NCBI GenBank assembly: GCA_027574665.1
Contig: CM050648.1
Coordinates: forward strand, 62,580,863-62,644,862
DNA: 64,000 nucleotides
DNA from: Rhynochetos jubatus
Lineage: Eukaryota; Chordata; Aves; Eurypygiformes; Rhynochetidae
Direction: 5' to 3'
The notes beneath the pieces are model-generated. The model made no database searches, had not been told where the DNA came from, and was given only the letters and a program-made list of their open reading frames with translations. Shown piece by piece: positions 51,941 to 64,000 of the stretch. Position 1 is the first letter of the stretch; the number at the start of each line of letters is the position of its first letter. Position numbers and translations under genes: made by a program.

Positions 51941-54900
51941 TTCTTCATTGGTGTTGATGATTTTAATAGAAAACTAGACCTAAAATAACTTCTGCTATTG
52001 GAATGGTGCCTGTAGTTTTGATTCTGAAAAGCTTTGCTCTGAATTTCTTTATGATGTGTGCGTTCAGAGTGCATGTTTTCATTCGAACACTTGAGAATTA
52101 CTTGTAAGTTTTCAAATTTACTGTGCAGCAAAATTTATGTCTGAGAAGGTCTTACAATGGAATTCAGCAATGTAGTCAACAGGAAGGACTTGACTCTGTA
52201 ATTCATGACAACAGAAACACTTTTTTACCATTATCTTGCAAAAAGGGTCAGTTTTTATGGCTAATGTGCCCAGTTGCACAGCCTCTTAACTTGTTCAGGA
52301 AATCACAGTATAATCCTAATCTTCTTCTTTGTTTTGCTGATGAAAATGGTGGTTATGTTAATAAAGCAACGTGAGAGAAGTATTTAACATTTTAAGAAGT
52401 TGAACATTTTATTCTAATACTAAATTATTCTCATTCATTCTGGTTTTACCCATATGCAGACAATCCCCCACCCTCTGGGGAAGGAGTCAGGCTTTTCTTT
52501 GGCATAAAAAGAGTAGCAAGATATTAAGCATGAGTTTTAGATACCTCCTTCCTACCCCCATATTTAGGGGCCTGGACAGTGCTCGGTACATTGTTCTTTT
52601 TCAAGGCCACGCAGATTGGGCCAGTGGAACCTCCAAGGCTGCTGAGGTGCCCAGCCCATGAGATGAAGGCAGGATGTCTGCTGCTGAGTGAGCTCTCTGG
52701 AGTCTGTTGTGTATGTCTATTAGATTTCCACTGAATTTAACAAGAGTTTTGACATCTAACACATAGTGTAGACAGCTAAATGTAGGGGATCTAAGTCTGG
52801 AGCTCAAAACCATCCCAACAGTCAGACTTGAGTAGTTCTTCAGTTTACATAGAGACCTGCATGATTACAGAGTTTTCAGAAGAGGTTGCTAGAGTCCCTT
52901 CAAGCTATTTTATATTTGCTGTCAGTCAAAAGAAGTCACCATGCTTAGTCTTTTATTAACAAAAGTCATCATTTTTCAAGGTCAGAAACTATTGTGAAAG
53001 GGCAGTTTGGATTCTAAGACCAATCAGAAGAGCAGAGATTTCAAAGGGAACCATGTACTAGTACAGAAAAATTACTTACAAGAAGGATTTGTATCATTAC
53101 AAACATCAGTGCTAGAACGGATATATTCAAAATAGCAGTGCTGAGATTCCCAAGCCTTTTCCACTGATCTGCAAAACTCTTCCTGTTGCTCTGCTCCTGT
53201 GTTGTCATGTGGTACTGACCTTTGGTTTCACTTTACCAGATTTTATATAGCAACCGAGAAGCTACAAATTATCACATATAGAATTAATATTATTATTTTA
53301 CATGATTGTAATTGCTGCCATTACTGTAAGGATATGATGTGAACACCAGATGAAGGCAGGGGATCCAGACAACTGGAACTAAGTATAAATTCCCAGCAGT
53401 TTTGTGTATAAGGGCTAGAGATCTATTTGACTGTTCTTCTACAAGGTGGATTGCCCCAAGCCTACATTTAGGAATTTCTCTTCTATTTAGAAGGCTATGG
53501 TACAGAAATTTCAACACAGCCATCTTTCAAATGCTTTCTTGATGTGAAATGTTGGGCTAAACTAATACCTGTTATGGTACCATATAAATATAATAGCTTG
53601 AGCTGGTTTTATGAAGAAACAGTTTCAGCATAAATTTGAAAAGATTTCCGTGGAAACTGTATGTGGTGAAAATATTTGGGGTTTGATTGAAAAAAGATTC
53701 TGAAAATGTTTAGTCTTTCAATGAAAAAGCAACTTCTTTTATGATGGGGGAAAATTAATTTCGTAATCAAATCTAGTATCAGAAATAACCCTTGGAATGT
53801 GCACGTTAGTAGGTTGTTGGTACTGAAGTGCTTGAGAGATACTCCAAAAAATAGATGCTATCATAACATTACTGCTATTATCCTGCCCATTTTTCATTGC
53901 TGCACAGGGGATAATCTAATTTACTGCATGGCTGACCATTTAAAGATGCTAAAGAATAGGTTCTTAAGATTCTGTCTTACTTTCTTGTAGAGTTAAGAAT
54001 GTGGTTTGGCTACCTGATCTCAGGTGGTTACGAAGGTGTGAATAGACTCCTGCAATCCAAGTTCCTTTCTCCAGCACCACAACTGATGATTGTAATATTT
54101 TGAGGGCTTTAAAGTTGAAAGCTCAGACCTAAGAGGAAAGGTAGAACTGTGTGTAGTACCATAGGTGGATCAGGGATAGAATTCTGTCTTGTGTAAAAAT
54201 GCAAACATTTAACTTGAAAGCCCTAAATCCAAACTTTGTAAACAGAATGCAAATACAAATGTGGAACTACAGCAACTTTTGTTTGGGTATTAGCCAGACA
54301 GTTCTGAGTTGTCTTTCAGTTTCTTTTGGGATCTAAACTTCTTCTGTGGTTTCCTCCATTTAGGTTCCCAAGAGAGTATGAACGTAGTTGAGAGTCTCTG
54401 AATTTTGTGAATTTTGCTCTGTTTATTTCACATCATTGGTACCTGTTTCTGGATGAGAAGCTGAGGGTTGGATACATACAGTCAAGTGAATCCATGGATC
54501 AGCAACTCCTCCAGATAGTTTAGGTTAATAAGCTTCAAGTAAATTAAATAATTTAGCTGATTGCTTAGAGTTTCTGAATCACAATATGTGTGTCTTAGTA
54601 TTTGCTTACACACTTAGTCACTCCTCCAAGTTATTTTGAAGTTTCAAGTCTGCCTTTTAATGGTATAATTGTATTTAATTCTTTGCTACAATGCCTGGGT
54701 CTCTTTGTTTCATCAGCAAAGCATTCCTAGATAACTTCTTGTCAAGTCAAATGGTTAGAAAATAAACAGTACAATTTTTCCTAGGGGAGTAATCTGAAGG
54801 CTGGATTTAATTCCAACTTCTTGTTATAATTTTTCACAAATTTCTATTTTCAGAAATGAAACTGCTGTGTAAAAGATTTTTTAAGTCTCTTTGATAATGC

Positions 54901-57457
54901 CGTTCTTCAGCAATTCACTCAAAGCATGTATGGTTGTCCTTTGAGTAATTTTATCCAAATAAATGTATCTTCAGTGACCTACTTGAAGGTGTAGTGACAA
55001 ATATATACATATAGATGATTGTTGCCCCATAGTTGCTGGTTTTAAGTGAGTATTACTGTGTAACCTGGTAAATAAGAATCAAATATCGCAACACTAACTC
55101 CTAAACTCAAACGATATACAACTGTAGTTTAATACTTGCTTTAGATATACATTTGCAAAGCCCTTTCCTAAAGGAACTGGCACAATACAACTTCATGCAC
55201 TTTATGAAAAGCTTTTCAGGTTTATCTTGACACAGCTGTATTTTTATTTACCTCTTTTTTTTTTTTTGCCCTACTACAATGACAACTTTTAGTTTGTTTT
55301 TTTCTTTTCCTCTAATGTTAACAGCTCTAAGTTAAGGCTGCCATTGTTTAAAAGGAAGTGGGCGCTTCAACAACATGTAATTTTCTCATACATAATACAA
55401 AACAACACAAGTGTTACAAAAAATAGAGGAATATGCTCAGCAAGAAATCAAATCACATTTACATTTTGTCTGGAAATTGGTATATAAAGCTACTTTGCAG
55501 GTGCTGGGGGTTAGTTATTTTTTCATAAATTTGGCTATATGTGATTTATCTTTATCTTGCCTTACACTATGAAAAAGGCTGCAGAGCAGTTGCATTGCTA
55601 CTGTGCTGTATGAATTAGTGCTGTTTCCTGTGGTTGCTTTTTAAATGCTGACGGTTGCCAACATTTGCCTGGTGTTATAACAGAAGGCATTTTGCATTAT
55701 TCTTGCATTTTAAAAAGTTTACATCATTTTATCTATTATAATACTCAGAATACAGAAAATGTATTTATTGCAGATCCAATTTCTTCCATTTAAAATAAAC
55801 TATTGAATTATTATCTCGTGCTAAATTACCCAATACTTCCTAGTCCGTGGTGTGGGGGAGGACCTTGTTACTTGACCCCACCCAGCCACCCCTTGTAAAG
55901 TTGTAGTAGGGTGTTGATACTGGGTGCAGGAGCAGTGGTGGAAATGCCACTGACGGGTTGGAAGGATTTGTGCCGTGGCTGCCCTCAGGGGATTTTGACG
56001 ATGCCGAAGGGGCCTTTGCAGCTGCTTTACCCTTCACTGTTTATATGGAGGGGTTGTAAGAGCCTTTTAATAATTTCTTACTAACTGGGCAGGATACCCA
56101 GTCTGGCAGAATACTCCGCGTCTGGCAGGTACGCGAAGCTGTCAAAGCACAGCAGCCCTCCACCTCTAGGATCACCTGGAGCCTCCATGTGCGACATCTG
56201 CAGGCTTGATTTCTCAAGGTTAAAGGAACAGACACCCCTGCCCCAAAACGTATGAATGCGCAACAGGAATGAGGGGAAACGTGAAGGGTTAGAACAGTCC
56301 TCAGGTGTGAGACACTGGAAGGAGGTCAGCTGGCAGAAGGTATCACCTGCCCTTCCACGCCTGCTGGGGTTTATAGTGCTTTCTAGCTTTGTCATCGGCT
56401 TTCAAATCATCTGATTCTATGCACAAGTCGATTCAGATTTACACTTGCGGAAGGTTCCTCTGCCCACTCTATCACAGCATTCAGAAAGCCCCAGTGGCAC
56501 TATTCCTACTGAGTTCACCGTTATTTAGTGAACAAACTTTCAGAGAGCCATATTTTATTACAGATTTTCCTAAACTGACAGTGTTCTTTTCCTTCCTGCT
56601 CTTCACAGGCGTAAGGCGGGGGGGCTTAACTGGCATACTCTCGAGCGCTCTGTCAGATCTGAACTGAGGAGCTTACCAAATATTTTATAGGTGCTTACAC
56701 TGGGAGGGAAGCTTGCTGTTTAGTTCTTTTGGTGTTCATTTCATACCAGCTTGTGGTTAACTGTTGATTTAAAAATAGCCAGATTAAGACCTCTGAAAGT
56801 CCAATGTCACCGTATCATGGAGCAATTTAGCAAATACAGCAATTGAAGGACTTTGGGCTGCATGTTGCTCTGCATCAACCTGCTCACCCTGACTACACGG
56901 AGAACCGTGAATTGAGGAATTCTGGAGCGTCTCTTGCACTCATTCAGGAAAACAGTTTGGCCCAGCCCTGAAAACGGTGCCCTGTTCTTCCTCTTTGCAC
57001 AACTTCATAGTTCTGCCGGCCCACGGACAGCACAGAGCAGTGGCTCAACTCCCACCTCAGCATTTGCAGGCAGGATAAGCAGCTATGTTTTCCTTGGGAT
57101 CTGTGCAGAACTTGATGCAAGCTCTGAACAGCTTAATCCCCCCAGGGTAGCATTAGAATCTGGGACAAAGCAGTCTAACTTTGCTGGGAAGTATGTGAAA
57201 ATTGTTCCCAAAGAGCTCACAATCCCATCAGGAACACGCAAAACTTCTTGCAATGATTTTTTTTATTGTTCACAACGGTGACAACAAATCTCTTATTAAA
57301 CCCAATATGTAAAAGGGATTTAGGCTTGCTCCAGCGAGTGAAGTTCAAAAGTACTGGAAGCTAACACGCCTGATCTTGCGGGGTGAACTCCTTGTCTGGG
57401 ATCAAATAATCACTGCCAGGAACAGAGGCAATTTTGCTCCAGTGTGAGAGCAGCCCA

Positions 57458-57530
57458 GTGTGTGTGTAAACATACGTATACACACACGCAAGTACATGTG
57501 TTAGGGCATGTGTGCACGTATACACTCATA
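57458..57530. repeat. TG/CA alternating, partly palindromic stretch
   Basis: GTGTGTGTGTAAA, then a TACGTA centre, then TACACACAC, with a second similar stretch (TGTGTGCACGTATACAC) just after. Alternating purine-pyrimidine sequence like this can adopt Z-DNA or a cruciform. Confidence 0.7.
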
Positions 57531-58504
57531 CAGCAGGGTTTCATGACAGACGGACGAAAAATACTCAGCACATGTGGAATGTGGAGAATGTTGCTCTGGT
57601 GCAGACAGTTCCGTGGGCAGCAGCGATTGGTAGTGGCAACAGGTAGGGGCAACAGTTAGCCTGTTGTCGGGTACCAAGGGGTGATGTGCGAAGGGTAAGT
57701 TTAATTTTGTCCTCCTGATTCCTTTATTGAAATCCATGATACAAAACTCCTTTAACATCGATGGGAACAAGCTGGCAAAGCGTAGCTGGTTTTACCTGTG
57801 CCATCTCTATCAGTGTGTGAGCTTAATTAAATCCTATTAAACCATCAGCTACTGTTTAAATAACGGTTAGCCAAGTGCAGCTTGCTGTGTGGCTATGGTG
57901 TGAAATCTTGGGTGACGCCAGCTGAGTAATGAAGGTAAAACTTTCGCTCTTGTGCCCATGCCAGGACCTACCTGTTCCAACACATCAGTCCGTGCGCTGC
58001 CCGTGCCTGGGAGTACAAGCGCTTGCCGGGGTAGATGATCCAAATTTGAACCTTAACATAACCATAAAGTGGGTGACTATGCTTTTCAGCTTCCGCAGCC
58101 CAGTCAAACACATTCCCCTTAATTATGCATGATGTCGCAGCACAGACTTTAGCAAGAGCATTCAGTTTAGAAAGCAGCTGGCCACCTGCTTTGGTTCAAG
58201 TGGTGAATAGCACCGAGGAAATCAGCTACAGCTGCTCAGTGCCAAAGTGCCTCCCAGAATGAAAATAAAAAGGATTATTGCACTGGAAAGTGCTAGAAAA
58301 AGCTACCTATGCCTACACATCCAAAATAGATTCAGGTACCTACTTCACTTTTTATGTTACGTTTTTTACTATAGCATGTAGTAGAAATATTTGTATTGTA
58401 ACTGGAGGGAGCTGCATGGCTCTAGGATATTTCAAAGCAGATGAAGTAGATGAAACAAAATTCAACCTCTGCTGAAAAGGGGAGAAAAGGGTGATAAGTC
58501 ATAA

Positions 58505-58691
58505 TTCATAGAATCAGAGAATCAGAGAATCATAGAATGGTTTGGGTTGGAGGGGACCATAAAGAGCATCTAGTTCCAACCCCCCTGCCATGGGCAGGGA
58601 CACCCTCCACTAGACCAGGTTGCTCAAAGCCTCATCCAGCCTGGCCTTGAACACTGCCAGGGATGGGGCAGCCACAGCTTCTCTGGGCAAT
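58505..58691 (-). mobile_element. CR1 LINE 3'-end fragment with terminal repeats
   Basis: The best-preserved CR1 tail in the window. The plus strand begins with four copies of the 8-bp terminal repeat (ATAGAATC / AGAGAATC types), then 'gtttgggttggaggggacc', 'ttccaacccccctgccatgg', 'gcctggccttgaacactgcc' and 'cacagcttctctgggcaa', where it stops. The 5'-truncated copy, low divergence and intact 3' repeats suggest it is younger than the others. An A19 run begins 30 bp past the break. Confidence 0.93.
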
Positions 58692-58721
58692 TTAAAAGGG
58701 TAATGTGTAGTTTTCAGTCCT

Positions 58722-58740
58722 AAAAAAAAAAAAAAAAAAA
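58722..58740 (+). repeat. Poly-A run, 19 nt
   Basis: An uninterrupted run of 19 A next to the CR1 fragment but separated by about 30 bp of unrelated sequence. CR1 does not use a poly-A tail, so it is a separate simple repeat. Confidence 0.9.
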
Positions 58741-59307
58741 TTAGAAAATTAACTTAATTTCTTTTTTTTTACCATTCATATAATGGAAAACAGTATGGAA
58801 AAAAGGAAAACAGACCCTCTGTAAAGCAGATACCATCCTGCAGCTTACTGTGCATCTTTTAACATATGTGACCAGCACAGTGAAGAATGGAAATCTGTGT
58901 AAATTCAAGCATTTGTTAGCCAGAAAATTTCTGTAGTGCTCTATTCTATGGAAAGAAAGACTCAGGTAAAACTCAGTTCCATATGGTTTTCTTTTCTAGG
59001 AGATCAGGTGCTTTGAAGGCTGATGAAAGCATTTCGTTTCGTATCAAATCTCACAGCTCCTTTAGGAATGCCCTCACTAAAGTGCCACCCAGACAAAGTG
59101 AGCACTGTCCTGCTGACCAAACATGGGTGACTATTTTTCAGCCTTATAGTACTGATCAGATATTCTGCCTCTGTAGGTTTTTAATTCAGAAGGAATAACA
59201 ATAAAATCCGAATTCTGCACATTGGTGAGAGTAAATGCATTCCAGTAATGGAAAACGCAACGCTCCCAATACCTGGGCACCCAGCCAGCCCAGCTTGGTA
59301 TTTAGCA

Positions 59308-59354
59308 TACATCTTCATTAATTCTCATTTGTACATCTTCATTAATTCTCATTT
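59308..59354. repeat. 24-bp tandem duplication, two copies
   Basis: The unit begins TACATCTTCATTAATTCTC and ends ATTTG. It occurs twice without a mismatch over 23 bp, which suggests a recent duplication. Confidence 0.9.
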
Positions 59355-62300
59355 AGAGATGAATCGATTGGTGGTAACAGCATAAGGTCAAGTAGTGTAA
59401 ACCGCCATTCAGATGTAAAGGAAAAAACAACATCAGTTTTGGGATTTCGCCCGTACTGGGAATACTGGATGTGCCTATATCCGTCGGCTATAGGCACGCA
59501 TACATCTGCTTAGGTCTGAGGCCCCAGCTGGGTGAGGAAAGCTGAACTGTGCTCCGTCACGTCCTGTGCTCCCCCCGGTACAGCCCAATCTGCCGCCCTT
59601 GTCTCAGAATGCTGATTTTACCTACTTTCCCAGGCTTTTTTATGGGCTGGAGGGAGCTGACTGGGTGGGAGTGGGCAAGAAGTTGCGTTAAAACAGAGAC
59701 ATTCCTGTAGAAAGCTGGTTTACGTGTTTGACATAGGACTACAGAGGTTAATTAATTTTAAAAGAGTCCAAATTAAAAGGCTAAAAGCTACTTACTTTCT
59801 GCATTGTTAGGTGGTGATAATAAGCCAGCGGGAAAGTCCAAACAGTTCTGCTGGGAGTGTCTGTACTCTGAAGCCTGTATACCTTTGTGTCTTCATGGAG
59901 GGAAGCACTCATCTGCTTGGATCTTTTCAAATATTACAGGAAAGTTTAAAAGATGCTGTAGAAGAAGGGGGTTTTTTTCTACTTCACAGCTTAAAATATT
60001 TGGGTTTTTTCCAAACTTCAGGCAAACCCCCCTATTTTCATGCTACAATATGGAATTTTTAACCCAAGATGGTGATCTAAATCAGTCTTATTGACAACTG
60101 GAAAGGCAAACACAGAGTGGAAGATCTCACAGAAAGTCTCTGTAGATAAAATAGAAAAACAAAGATACAGATAAATGAAGAAGGAAAGCTTTTTGGTGAA
60201 CTGAGCCCATTCCCCTGTACATTGAGGATGTACCCATCTAGCTGGAATCCCATCTGAACCTACCAGGCTGTGCATCAGTAATGAGATAACACTGAAAGTA
60301 TGCGTCGTTAATTTTTAAGACAGCTACTGTTAGAAGATGACTATCAAAATTTGTGAAGAATGTAATAGACCTGTCAGGGCTGCATGGTAACACCACAGCA
60401 TTTTTTTTTTCCATGCCTCTGACACGTCAATATCTGTTTAAGTTACAGCAACGCTCATTTATTGTGCAGTTTCACACAGTACCCAGGGGAAATTTGATGC
60501 AAAGTTTAGCTCCTTCAAATCAACTGCGCATGCCTATTGCTGCCTAATCAGCGTGTTTCCAGAATAATTCAGAATAATAACACAGCAGCCTTTTAACATG
60601 CTCATTACAAAAAGAAGAGTTTAACATAGAATGTACCAAGTGGAGTTTTTTTTACATTTTTGTGAACATAGGATAAAATATTTATGTGGTAACTTACTAT
60701 TTCATTAGTATACAGATATAATACGCTTTATTATCACTTTTAGATATAACAGTCACATAAATGCAGAAGGTCCATAAAGATTTGAAAGCAGCATCGCATC
60801 CCTGGATGTGACGCTCTTCTGATGAGCTTGTACTTGGACAGGAGAGACACGTGGTTGGAGGCACAGGCTACGGGCAGGAGCAGAGAGCTGGTAAGTATCA
60901 CAATTTGTTACTGCCTATAGGTCACCTGATTTCCATCGAGTTCTCTGTACACCTAATTGTGTCTCCCTTTATGATTATGACAGCACTTCTTTTAAAGCCA
61001 ATTAATCAGTCCTACTGAATTCTGTGTCATTTTTTGCCACTCCCCTCTCCCACACGTTTGTGCATGGTCAGTCCAAAGGCGTAGCTCTCTGCCTGCGTCT
61101 GAAGGAGGATCTTCCCACCTCTGCCTCATGAACTACAACGTGCTTAGAACCTCAGTGTGAATAATGCATTTTTGGGAATGCCTTACAGAAAGTAATGAAT
61201 GGGGTTGGCTTTCATTCCTAGTGCGTCATGTTTGGGCCAGCAACAATTTTCACAGGTTTTAGGTTATTCACTCTTGCTAAATAGGACAGATATGATTAAA
61301 TGCATTCAGAGTGTCACAGCCAGGTGTCTTTTGAAAAGGGAATCTAACAAGAATTTAAATAAGGTTTATTTTTCCTATTTTGGTCTTTTGAGATTGATAT
61401 ATTGCAGTCACAGTCATACACATAGAATTTCTTTTACCTTTTCCTTCTACCTCTTATTCTTGGGGGAAAAAATATTTTGACTTATATTAGGACTGTGAGC
61501 ATAGGTTTTCTGCTCATACACTTGCTCCTGTCTTTTTTATCCTTGTGCTCTCATCATCAACTGCCATTCCCTGTGGCCTGTGCCCACAATATGTTGTCTC
61601 ACAAAGCCACATATTCCCACTTGTGATGATGTTTTGCTGCTCTTTCCCACTTACCGCTTTTTCTTGCGCTCTTTTCCTGGGTGGGTAACCCACGGACACA
61701 GTCCCTGCCCAGGGTGTCTCTGTCCCTGCCAGCATCACCCGTCCAGGAGTTCCAGACCAGCTGAGTGGTGCCAGGACCACTTTGCCTGTGGTCAGGTGTC
61801 ACCCTGGTGGCAGGGCTCCCAGGCAGGACAATGTGGTTGCAACCCTGGTCGGGGTGACGTCTTCGTTTTGAGCAAACTATTTGCCCTAAGGTGCTGATCC
61901 TGCTCCGTACCCAGGCCCTGAGCAGCTGGCTGCCTCCCTTGACATCCCAACACCCACCCCTCCATTTTCCCATCCCAGACTGCCGTGCTTATCCAGGCTG
62001 GTTGATGGCATTGCGTGAGCTGCATGGAGCTGATTCCCTCATGGGCCAGGCACCACCTGATTCTGTCCAGGAGTACATGCCAGAATTCTATTTCCAAGCA
62101 GCCTGGTGTGCCCCAGAAAGTCACAGTGCCAGCCTCCCTGACAAGGCTCGCTCCCTCCCACAGTCTTGCTCCAGTCCAATGTTTTCTTAGTTTCCCAGCC
62201 AGAAATCTCTGTCACTAGTCAGTGTTTTCTTACCACTGCCTTGGCTTCTACACTTGTATCAGCCCAAGCAAAGGTCCAGGGAGGACCAAGAAGTTTGCCA

Positions 62301-64000
62301 GTTGTGTACTCTTCCAAGATTTGTTTTGAAGGGACCTTTAAGAGAGGGACCTTGAGACATGTCCTTTACAGCAGTGGCTCTTCCAGGGTGTGAGGGTGAG
62401 GGAACGTGCTGCTGATTTCAGGTGGATGATGTTCTTCCTCCAGTGTCCTTCATCTAGCTCCTACATCCTTTTATGCCCAGCGATCAGTAATCACTGCCAA
62501 GAAGTATATTCCTCCAGCTGTATATATGGAAATCTGGGAAGTGATCCTGTAGCATCTCAGTACAGGGTGATGGATATACCCCATCCCTGTCAGAGCTAGT
62601 GTTGACACAGGTGCCACCCAACAAGACAGTTTGTGATGTCCGTGCGTACTGCACAGCTTGGTTCCCATTAGGCACTACTAGAACTACCCAATGAGTAAGT
62701 GTATGGAGGACATGAAGGCTAGGAAAACACAGAGAAGGTGGATCCATGACTGATGCTAATCTGTAGCTCTGCACAGCTCTACAAGCAGCTAGTTTCCATG
62801 TTTTCAAGTTTTACTCCTTCCCTCCTTGCCTTCTTAAAGGGGCCATCCTTCAGACTTACCCTTAGTGACACCCCCGATCACAAAATGCCCTGCAGTGGGT
62901 TTCCTTGAGCTCAGCATGGTTTCTCTGGCTTTTTTTAGAAAAGCAGATAGCCTTGTTCGTGCTTCTGCCATGGCAAGTCTTATCACAGCCTTCATGGTGG
63001 GCCTGGCTCCACCGTGGCTTCAAGGACATCCTACACTGGACTGAGATTTCACAGGGCATTGAGGCCATGAGGGTGGACATCTTTGTAACCCTGTTGCATT
63101 GGTCCGAGCAAAGCATGGGAATGGGGAAAGCAGTGGTGGTTTCAACTGAGGCAATACCAATGAGCTTTGACCTGTGCAATGGAACAAAATCTACATCTGT
63201 GCAGATGCTCGGGGAAACCTGAGGGTGCAAATGCTGATTGCTCCATCCAATGCCAACTTTTGGCTGCCGGTGGCTAGTGCAGGGAGCTCGGGACTTGCTT
63301 TCTGTGCCTCTTTCCTTTTTGTGTTACGTGGCAGTGGTAAATAATATAAGCCAAGCAGAGCCATTCATGTGTGGCCAGACAGTTGGGGCTCTGGATGTGT
63401 GCAATGTAAACACGCTGGGAGAGAACTGCAAGGGCTTGGAGATAGATCCCATGCTTAGGGTCTGCCAGGGTGCCCTGAAGGGCTGTGGTATGGATGCAGG
63501 AGTGCTTCAGCCTCAGCTATCCTCAGGATTAACCTAATAAAGGAGTATAGAGGTGGCCTGAGAGACAAATCCTGTAGTTCTTGACTATAGTAATTGAGAG
63601 TCATGGGAGTTTCCCATATGTAAGATTTGGCCCAAAACTATTCTTAGTACCTGGGGAGTACATTTCATTGCTTAGGGTTTGTGATTAGTTGGGGAAGTAA
63701 GTTCTCATGCCCCTTCATCTCCCATTTATCAGCATGGCTGCATTCAAACTAAAATAAATGACCTTAGAAGGGAGAACTTTATGTTACAAAAATACTCTTG
63801 CAGTATGTATGGGAAGCATGTGAATATTCCTGAAATATGATCAAAACAAAACCCAGATGACTAGAAGAGATTGAAGTAACATTATCTTTCCTTTATTCAA
63901 CCCAAGCAGAATTTAAATCTGCTGCAGGCAGTCTCTAGAAATAGCACTTAATGCGATGCCAGAGTATCCCACAGAAAAGGTGCAGCACATTGGTGTACGT

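Larger units (their letters stand above)
50694..58504. other. Intergenic, no gene seen
   Basis: AT-rich sequence downstream of C18orf63. In human the next gene is DIPK1C; its kinase-like exons were not found here. Short open frames near 55.8-56.4 and 56.9-57.3 kb were judged chance. A tandem duplication (51.89 kb) and a TG/CA-rich palindromic stretch (57.46 kb) are listed separately. Confidence 0.55.
58692..64000. other. Intergenic to right edge, no gene assigned
   Basis: The first half is AT-rich. From about 61.5 to 63.5 kb the composition turns richer in GC, with overlapping open frames of 88-124 codons on both strands. None carries a domain I can name, and no splice-linked set emerged. 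A good donor (GAGCTG|GTAAGT at 60891) stands alone. Confidence 0.5.

Noticed and set aside
55840-56395. Overlapping minus-strand open frames of 64-104 codons
   Set aside because: No domain, no clear splice sites, and overlapping frames in different phases; treated as chance.
60780-60900. Strong donor GAGCTG|GTAAGT at 60891 as the end of an exon
   Set aside because: No matching acceptor, coding frame or partner exon could be recognised. It may belong to a noncoding transcript, but there is no support.
50694-64000. Possible DIPK1C exons, expected next by human gene order
   Set aside because: I looked for its conserved kinase-like motifs on the minus strand and found none, so the gene probably lies beyond the right edge.

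Overview
The window is vertebrate nuclear DNA from a bird. It carries many truncated CR1 LINE fragments with the typical 3' end. It also has LTR pieces resembling families common in songbird and other neoavian genomes, a CpG-island promoter, and split genes with GT-AG introns. The decoded proteins match the neighbouring genes CYB5A and C18orf63, which are adjacent on human 18q22.3; the avian counterpart lies on chromosome 2 or its equivalent. Species cannot be fixed from the sequence.

Layout: (1) 1-17.25 kb is intergenic, with several CR1 fragments, an LTR-like piece around 4.7-5.4 kb and an 18-nt poly-C run. (2) 17.25-31.9 kb is CYB5A on the minus strand, complete, with five coding exons joining into a 138-residue membrane-anchored cytochrome b5. 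(3) 31.1-32.75 kb is a CpG island with GC boxes, a CCAAT box and three CACGTG E-boxes, lying between the two divergent genes. (4) 35.6-50.7 kb is the C18orf63 homologue on the plus strand, read as 13 coding exons giving 736 residues (DUF4708 family). One intron holds an 835-bp solo LTR with a recognisable target-site duplication, 33 bp past a splice donor. (5) 50.7-64 kb is intergenic, with one CR1 fragment, short tandem duplications and a more GC-rich stretch at 61.5-63.5 kb that I could not assign.

The two genes are head to head and may share a promoter region. No functional link between them is known to me. CYB5A is an ER electron carrier. C18orf63 is poorly characterised. I found no RNA genes, CRISPR arrays or intact mobile elements, and no convincing new system. 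The most useful novelties are the solo LTR close to an exon, the paired E-boxes, the frame-deciding tandem acceptor of a candidate exon, and the G-quadruplex tracts in CYB5A intron 1.
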